A stretch of 64,000 bases of DNA. Source: Streptococcus australis (GTDB taxonomy: Bacteria; Bacillota; Bacilli; Lactobacillales; Streptococcaceae). Shown here piece by piece: positions 60,961 to 64,000 of this stretch. The notes beneath the pieces were generated by a model that saw only the letters and a program-made list of their open reading frames with translations, did not search any database and was not told the origin of the DNA. The position numbers and the translations under genes were made by a program. The DNA lies in the NCBI RefSeq assembly GCF_015553625.1, contig NZ_JADNGY010000004.1, forward strand, positions 62,001-126,000, read 5' to 3'. Position 1 is the stretch's first letter. Every line of letters begins with the position of its first letter.

Positions 60961-61724
60961 TGGCACTTCTTGAAGTAAAAAATTTAACAAAAAACTTTGG
61001 TGGTTTGACAGCCGTTGGGGATGTGACCATGGAACTCAATGAAGGGGAATTGGTTGGGTTGATCGGGCCCAACGGTGCCGGTAAAACAACCCTCTTCAAC
61101 CTCCTAACAGGAGTATATGAACCAAGTGAAGGGACCATTACCTTAGATGGTCACCTATTAAATGGTAAAGCACCTTATAAAATCGCTGCAGGTGGTCTGG
61201 GACGGACTTTCCAAAATATTCGTCTCTTTAAAGATTTGAGCGTTTTGGACAATGTCTTGATTGCCTTTGCCAACCACCACAAACCACATGTCTTTGCGAG
61301 TCTTTTCCGCTTGCCAAGCTATTACAAGAATGAAGAAGCTTTGAAAGCAAAAGCCCTTGAATTGTTAGCCATTTTCGGTTTGGAAAAAGAAGCAGATACT
61401 TTGGCTAAAAACTTGGCTTACGGACAACAACGTCACTTGGAGATCGTTCGTGCCCTTGCTACAGAGCCAAAAATCCTCTTCTTGGATGAACCTGCTGCAG
61501 GGATGAACCCTCAAGAAACAGCAGAATTAACCCAACTAATCCGTCGCATTCAAAAAGAATTTAATATTACGATCATGTTAATCGAGCACGATATGAGTTT
61601 GGTCATGGAGGTAACAGAGCGGATTTATGTATTGGAATATGGTCGTTTGATTGCCCATGGTACGCCAGATGAAATCAAGTCCAACAAACGTGTAATCGAA
61701 GCATATCTAGGAGGTGAAGCCTAA
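60960..61724 (+). CDS. livG: branched-chain amino acid ABC transporter ATPase LivG
   Basis: ABC ATPase of 254 residues: Walker A GPNGAGKTT, Q-loop TFQNIRLF, signature LAYGQQRHLE (the variant signature usual for LivG), Walker B ILFLDEPAAGMNPQE and switch LIEHDMSLVM. Works as a heterodimer with LivF. Coupled to livM upstream and overlapping livF by one base (TAATG). Confidence 0.95.
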   Translation: MALLEVKNLTKNFGGLTAVGDVTMELNEGELVGLIGPNGAGKTTLFNLLTGVYEPSEGTITLDGHLLNGKAPYKIAAGGLGRTFQNIRLFKDLSVLDNVLIAFANHHKPHVFASLFRLPSYYKNEEALKAKALELLAIFGLEKEADTLAKNLAYGQQRHLEIVRALATEPKILFLDEPAAGMNPQETAELTQLIRRIQKEFNITIMLIEHDMSLVMEVTERIYVLEYGRLIAHGTPDEIKSNKRVIEAYLGGEA

Positions 61725-62434
61725 TGTCTATGTTAAAAGTTGAAAATCTTTCTGTACACTATGGCATGATCCAGGCTGTCCGTGATGTCAGTTTCGAAGT
61801 CAATGAAGGGGAAGTTGTTTCCTTGATCGGTGCCAATGGCGCTGGGAAAACATCTATTCTTCGTACCATTTCAGGTTTGGTGCGTCCAAGTGCTGGGAAA
61901 ATCGAGTTTTTGGGTCAGGAGATTCAAAAGGTTCCGGCTCAAAAAATTGTAGCTGCTGGGCTCTCTCAAGTTCCAGAAGGCCGCCACGTCTTTCCAGGCT
62001 TGACCGTTATGGAAAACTTGGAAATGGGAGCTTTCTTGAAGAAAGATCGAGAAGAAAATCAAGCGAACTTGAAGAAAGTCTTCTCACGTTTCCCACGTTT
62101 GGAAGAACGGAAGAACCAAGATGCAGCTACCCTATCTGGTGGGGAGCAACAAATGCTAGCAATGGGTCGTGCCCTCATGTCGACGCCAAAACTCTTGCTT
62201 CTGGATGAACCTTCCATGGGATTGGCCCCAATCTTTATCCAGGAAATCTTTGATATCATCCAAGATATTCAAAAACAAGGAACAACGGTTCTCTTGATTG
62301 AGCAAAATGCCAACAAGGCCCTTTCTATCGCAGACCGCGGTTATGTTTTGGAAACAGGGAAAGTCGTTCTGTCCGGAACAGGAAAAGAACTCTTAGCCTC
62401 AGAAGAAGTCCGCAAGGCCTACCTTGGTGGATAA
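61724..62434 (+). CDS. livF: branched-chain amino acid ABC transporter ATPase LivF
   Basis: ABC ATPase of 236 residues: Walker A GANGAGKTS, LSQVPEGRHVFPGLTVMENL, signature LSGGEQQMLA, Walker B LLLLDEPSMGLAPIF, switch LIEQNANKAL. Last gene of livJHMGF. The stop is followed 8 bp later by dispersed repeat copy 3, whose end hairpin can terminate the operon. Confidence 0.95.
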   Translation: MSMLKVENLSVHYGMIQAVRDVSFEVNEGEVVSLIGANGAGKTSILRTISGLVRPSAGKIEFLGQEIQKVPAQKIVAAGLSQVPEGRHVFPGLTVMENLEMGAFLKKDREENQANLKKVFSRFPRLEERKNQDAATLSGGEQQMLAMGRALMSTPKLLLLDEPSMGLAPIFIQEIFDIIQDIQKQGTTVLLIEQNANKALSIADRGYVLETGKVVLSGTGKELLASEEVRKAYLGG

Positions 62435-62442
62435 ATAGGTTA

Positions 62443-62621
62443 AGGGAGTGGGACAGAAATCGGTCATTCGTTAGAATTCGATTTCGTCGTCCCACCTCCG
62501 CACAGTTGAGTAGGGCTGTAAAAGCTGATGAAATCAGCGTAGTAGAGCCCACTCAACCACTGCGTCTTGCTCGACAATCCAAAGACAATTGAGAGGCTAG
62601 GACTTTTGTCCCAGCCTCTTT
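62443..62621 (+). repeat. dispersed ~180-bp repeat element, copy 3
   Basis: Same element as at 6991 and 47066, in the same orientation. Terminal hairpin GAGGCTAGGAC-TTTT-GTCCCAGCCTC at 62593-62618, followed by TT and then A-rich sequence, so this copy has a shorter T-tract than copy 1. Confidence 0.9.
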
Positions 62622-62719
62622 AAAAATGGTTTCGCTTCGATTGGAAAAATCTAGTTTTCAATGGGGAGAATGCAAGGGTTATTAGGCAATTCTGAATTTT
62701 GAAAACAAGAGAAAACTGC

Positions 62720-62757
62720 TGAAAGCGTTTGAAATACCACTAAAAATCAAGTATAAT
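62720..62757 (+). promoter_or_regulatory. acuB-like gene promoter with cre-type site
   Basis: TATAAT at 62752-62757. TGAAAGCGTTTGAA (62720-62733) matches the TGWAANCGNTNNCA cre consensus at 13 of 14 positions and covers the expected -35 region (about 62729-62734), suggesting control by CcpA. Confidence 0.6.
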
Positions 62758-62786
62758 AAAACTAATAAAAGCATAGGAGAATGATT

Positions 62787-63443
62787 ATGGCTGTTAAAGA
62801 TTTTATGACCCGTAAAGTAGTGTACATTAGTCCTGAGACTACCATTGCCCATGCGGCAGATTTGATGCGGGAACAAGGCTTGCACCGTTTGCCGGTTATT
62901 GAAAATGATAAATTGGTTGGTCTGGTGACAGAAGGAACGATTGCAGAAGCTAGTCCATCAAAAGCGACCAGTCTTTCCATTTTTGAAATGAATTACCTAC
63001 TCAACAAAACCAAAGTTAAGGACGTCATGCTCCGAGACGTGATCACTGTCTCGAAATTTGCTAGCCTAGAAGATGCGACCTACCTCATGTATAAGAACAA
63101 GGTCGGCATTCTTCCAGTCGTGGACAATGATCAAGTTTCTGGTGTGATTACAGACCGTGATGTTTTCCGTGCCTTCCTTGAAGTATCCGGTTATGGAGAA
63201 GAAGGAGTGCGGGTTCGTTTCGTGACAGAAGACAAGGTTGGGGTCCTAGAGCAAATCATTCATTTAATTGTAGAAGAAGGATACAATATTGCCAATACAG
63301 TCAATATCCCAACCAAAGATGATCATGTCGTCATCGAAGTTCAGATTGATGGGATTACCGATACTGAAGCCATCAAGAAGAAGTTTGAAGAAAATGGTAT
63401 CCGTGTGGACGAAATTAGTCGCACATCTGCAAAAGCCTTCTAA
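62787..63443 (+). CDS. CBS-domain plus ACT-domain protein (AcuB-like)
   Basis: A 218-residue soluble protein: CBS1 (VKDFMTRKVVYISPETTIAHAADLMREQGLHRLPVIENDKLVGLVTEG), CBS2 (VKDVMLRDVITVSKFASLEDATYLMYKNKVGILPVVDNDQVSGVITDRDVFRAF), and a C-terminal ACT domain (RVRFVTEDKVGVLEQIIHLIVEEGYNI). The layout equals AcuB of Bacillus; adenine nucleotide binding by CBS and amino-acid binding by ACT are expected. It regularly follows livJHMGF in streptococci, so a link to BCAA or acetoin metabolism is possible. ATG 62787 follows AGGAG; ATG 62781 abuts that site. Confidence 0.9.
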   Translation: MAVKDFMTRKVVYISPETTIAHAADLMREQGLHRLPVIENDKLVGLVTEGTIAEASPSKATSLSIFEMNYLLNKTKVKDVMLRDVITVSKFASLEDATYLMYKNKVGILPVVDNDQVSGVITDRDVFRAFLEVSGYGEEGVRVRFVTEDKVGVLEQIIHLIVEEGYNIANTVNIPTKDDHVVIEVQIDGITDTEAIKKKFEENGIRVDEISRTSAKAF

Positions 63444-63447
63444 TAAT

Positions 63448-63478
63448 AAAAGAGCCTGAGAATCTCTCAGGCTCTTTA
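63448..63478. terminator. bidirectional terminator between the AcuB-like and YitT-family genes
   Basis: AAAGAGCCTGAG (ending at 63460) pairs with CTCAGGCTCTTT (from 63465), loop AATC/T, with A- and T-rich flanks for both converging genes. Confidence 0.88.
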
Positions 63479-63484
63479 TTTGTC

Positions 63485-64000
63485 TTAGCGAGCAATGGGT
63501 TGCTTGTTGGTATCCAAGGTAAATCCTTCTCCTAGGATTTCATGGGCTTCTGTAATGGTAATGAAGGCGAATGGATCGATCTTATTGATGATATCTTTCA
63601 TCTGTTTCATTTCATTCCGTGAAACCACGCAGTAGACAATCTTCATTTCTTGTTGGCTATAATAGCCCATGCCGTTTACGAAGGTGACTCCTCGGCCCAA
63701 ATCAGTCGTGATTTGTTTGGCAATTTCATCTGGTTTAGATGTAACAACGAGGAATCCTTTTCCTGCAAAACCTCCTTCACCGACGATATCAATGACGACG
63801 GTGTCAATCAGGATAAAGAGGAGGGTGTAGGCTGCAATTCGGAAGTCCTTAAAGACGATCAAAACAGTTGTCAAGACGATGGCATCCACAATCAACATGA
63901 GGCGTCCCATGGAAAGCGTCGTGTACTTGTTAAAGATACGTGCGACAATATCGGTTCCACCTGTTGTTCCTCCAGCGTTGAAGATAATCCCCAGTCCAGT
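63485..64000 (-). CDS. YitT-family (DUF161/DUF2179) membrane protein, C-terminal part
   Basis: The frame is open to the right edge of the window, so the N-terminus lies beyond it. Visible part: GLGIIFNAGGTTGGTDIVARIF (the conserved glycine-rich membrane loop), further helices (LMLIVDAIVLTTVLIVF and AYTLLFILIDTVVIDIV), and the C-terminal soluble DUF2179 domain (FLVVTSKPDEIAKQITTDLGRGVTF, KIVYCVVSRNEMKQMKDIINKIDPFAFITI). Function unknown; DUF2179 has an ACT/PII-like fold. An internal ATG at 63910 is not the true start. Confidence 0.9.
   Translation of the reverse strand, partial: TGLGIIFNAGGTTGGTDIVARIFNKYTTLSMGRLMLIVDAIVLTTVLIVFKDFRIAAYTLLFILIDTVVIDIVGEGGFAGKGFLVVTSKPDEIAKQITTDLGRGVTFVNGMGYYSQQEMKIVYCVVSRNEMKQMKDIINKIDPFAFITITEAHEILGEGFTLDTNKQPIAR

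Noticed and set aside
62325..62552. Minus-strand frame starting MGSTTLISSAF in the 180-bp repeat, also seen in copy 1
   Set aside because: The frame arises from the repeat sequence, ends in unrelated flanking DNA in each copy, and has no ribosome site; the conserved feature is the RNA/DNA structure.

Overview
The window reads as chromosomal DNA of a low-GC, non-motile, lysine-type Gram-positive of the genus Streptococcus, most likely an oral mitis/sanguinis-group species. The evidence is a MurE with a lysine-type DDPN motif, a YSIRK/LPxTG surface enzyme, a catalytically degenerate XerD-like protein beside scpAB-rluB, an Mga-family regulator, CtsR/CodY/CcpA-type operators, and neighbourhoods (snf2-murC-mltG-greA, yidC-acyP-trmH, racE-rdgB-scpAB, livJHMGF-acuB, ppaC-murE-murJ) that recur in streptococci. 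Species cannot be fixed from the sequence alone. No rRNA, tRNA, prophage, CRISPR array or intact insertion sequence was found.

Layout. 1-7 kb: SNF2 helicase end, murC, two GNATs, mltG, greA. 7-10.6 kb: yidC and acylphosphatase on the minus strand, then an SpoU methyltransferase, an HD-domain gene broken by an in-frame TGA, and a BI-1 membrane protein. 10.6-18 kb: lysA, a small membrane protein, and the tightly overlapped murI-rdgB-yfcE-CBS-xerD-like-scpA-scpB-rluB-yidD operon. 18-21 kb: Trk potassium uptake (minus). 21-27.5 kb: a structured leader or small RNA before trmL, an FMN riboswitch before ribU, a PAP2 phosphatase, an MGMT-like protein, a radical-SAM/methyltransferase pair for tRNA wobble modification, and a Na+/H+ antiporter. 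27.6-35.3 kb: an orphan ABC ATPase, an AI-2E-family permease, an Mga-like regulator, a CNNM/CorC protein, and a tandemly duplicated membrane-protein gene with a transposon remnant between the copies. 35.3-38.4 kb: an ABC importer operon behind an elaborate transcription attenuator. 38.4-43.4 kb: a 1627-residue cell-wall-anchored GH95 alpha-fucosidase with a cre site, next to a decayed GntR regulator. 44-52.8 kb: pflA, ppaC, murE, a MurJ-type flippase and two PLP sulfur-amino-acid enzymes. 52.8-56 kb: a magnesium-responsive leader and mgtA. 56-64 kb: upp, clpP with a CtsR box, ylbG, the CodY-type livJHMGF operon, acuB, and the end of a YitT-family gene.

The most interesting material lies in the 5' leaders. 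At 35.37-35.66 kb a 19-codon peptide carrying Phe-Tyr-Phe-Ser-Tyr-Phe is followed by a chain of six mutually exclusive hairpins ending in a terminator; worked through by hand, the parity of the chain gives classical starvation-induced read-through, which suggests aromatic amino-acid control of the importer. At 52.84-53.25 kb an M-box riboswitch and terminator are followed by a 24-codon, well-initiated leader peptide with an acidic/proline cluster, crossing RNA pairings, and a hairpin that hides the mgtA Shine-Dalgarno. A ~180-bp element with imperfect terminal inverted repeats occurs three times at almost 99% identity, always just after the stop codon of a plus-strand gene, and ends in a terminator hairpin. 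All RNA structures were found by eye and have not been folded or compared with databases.
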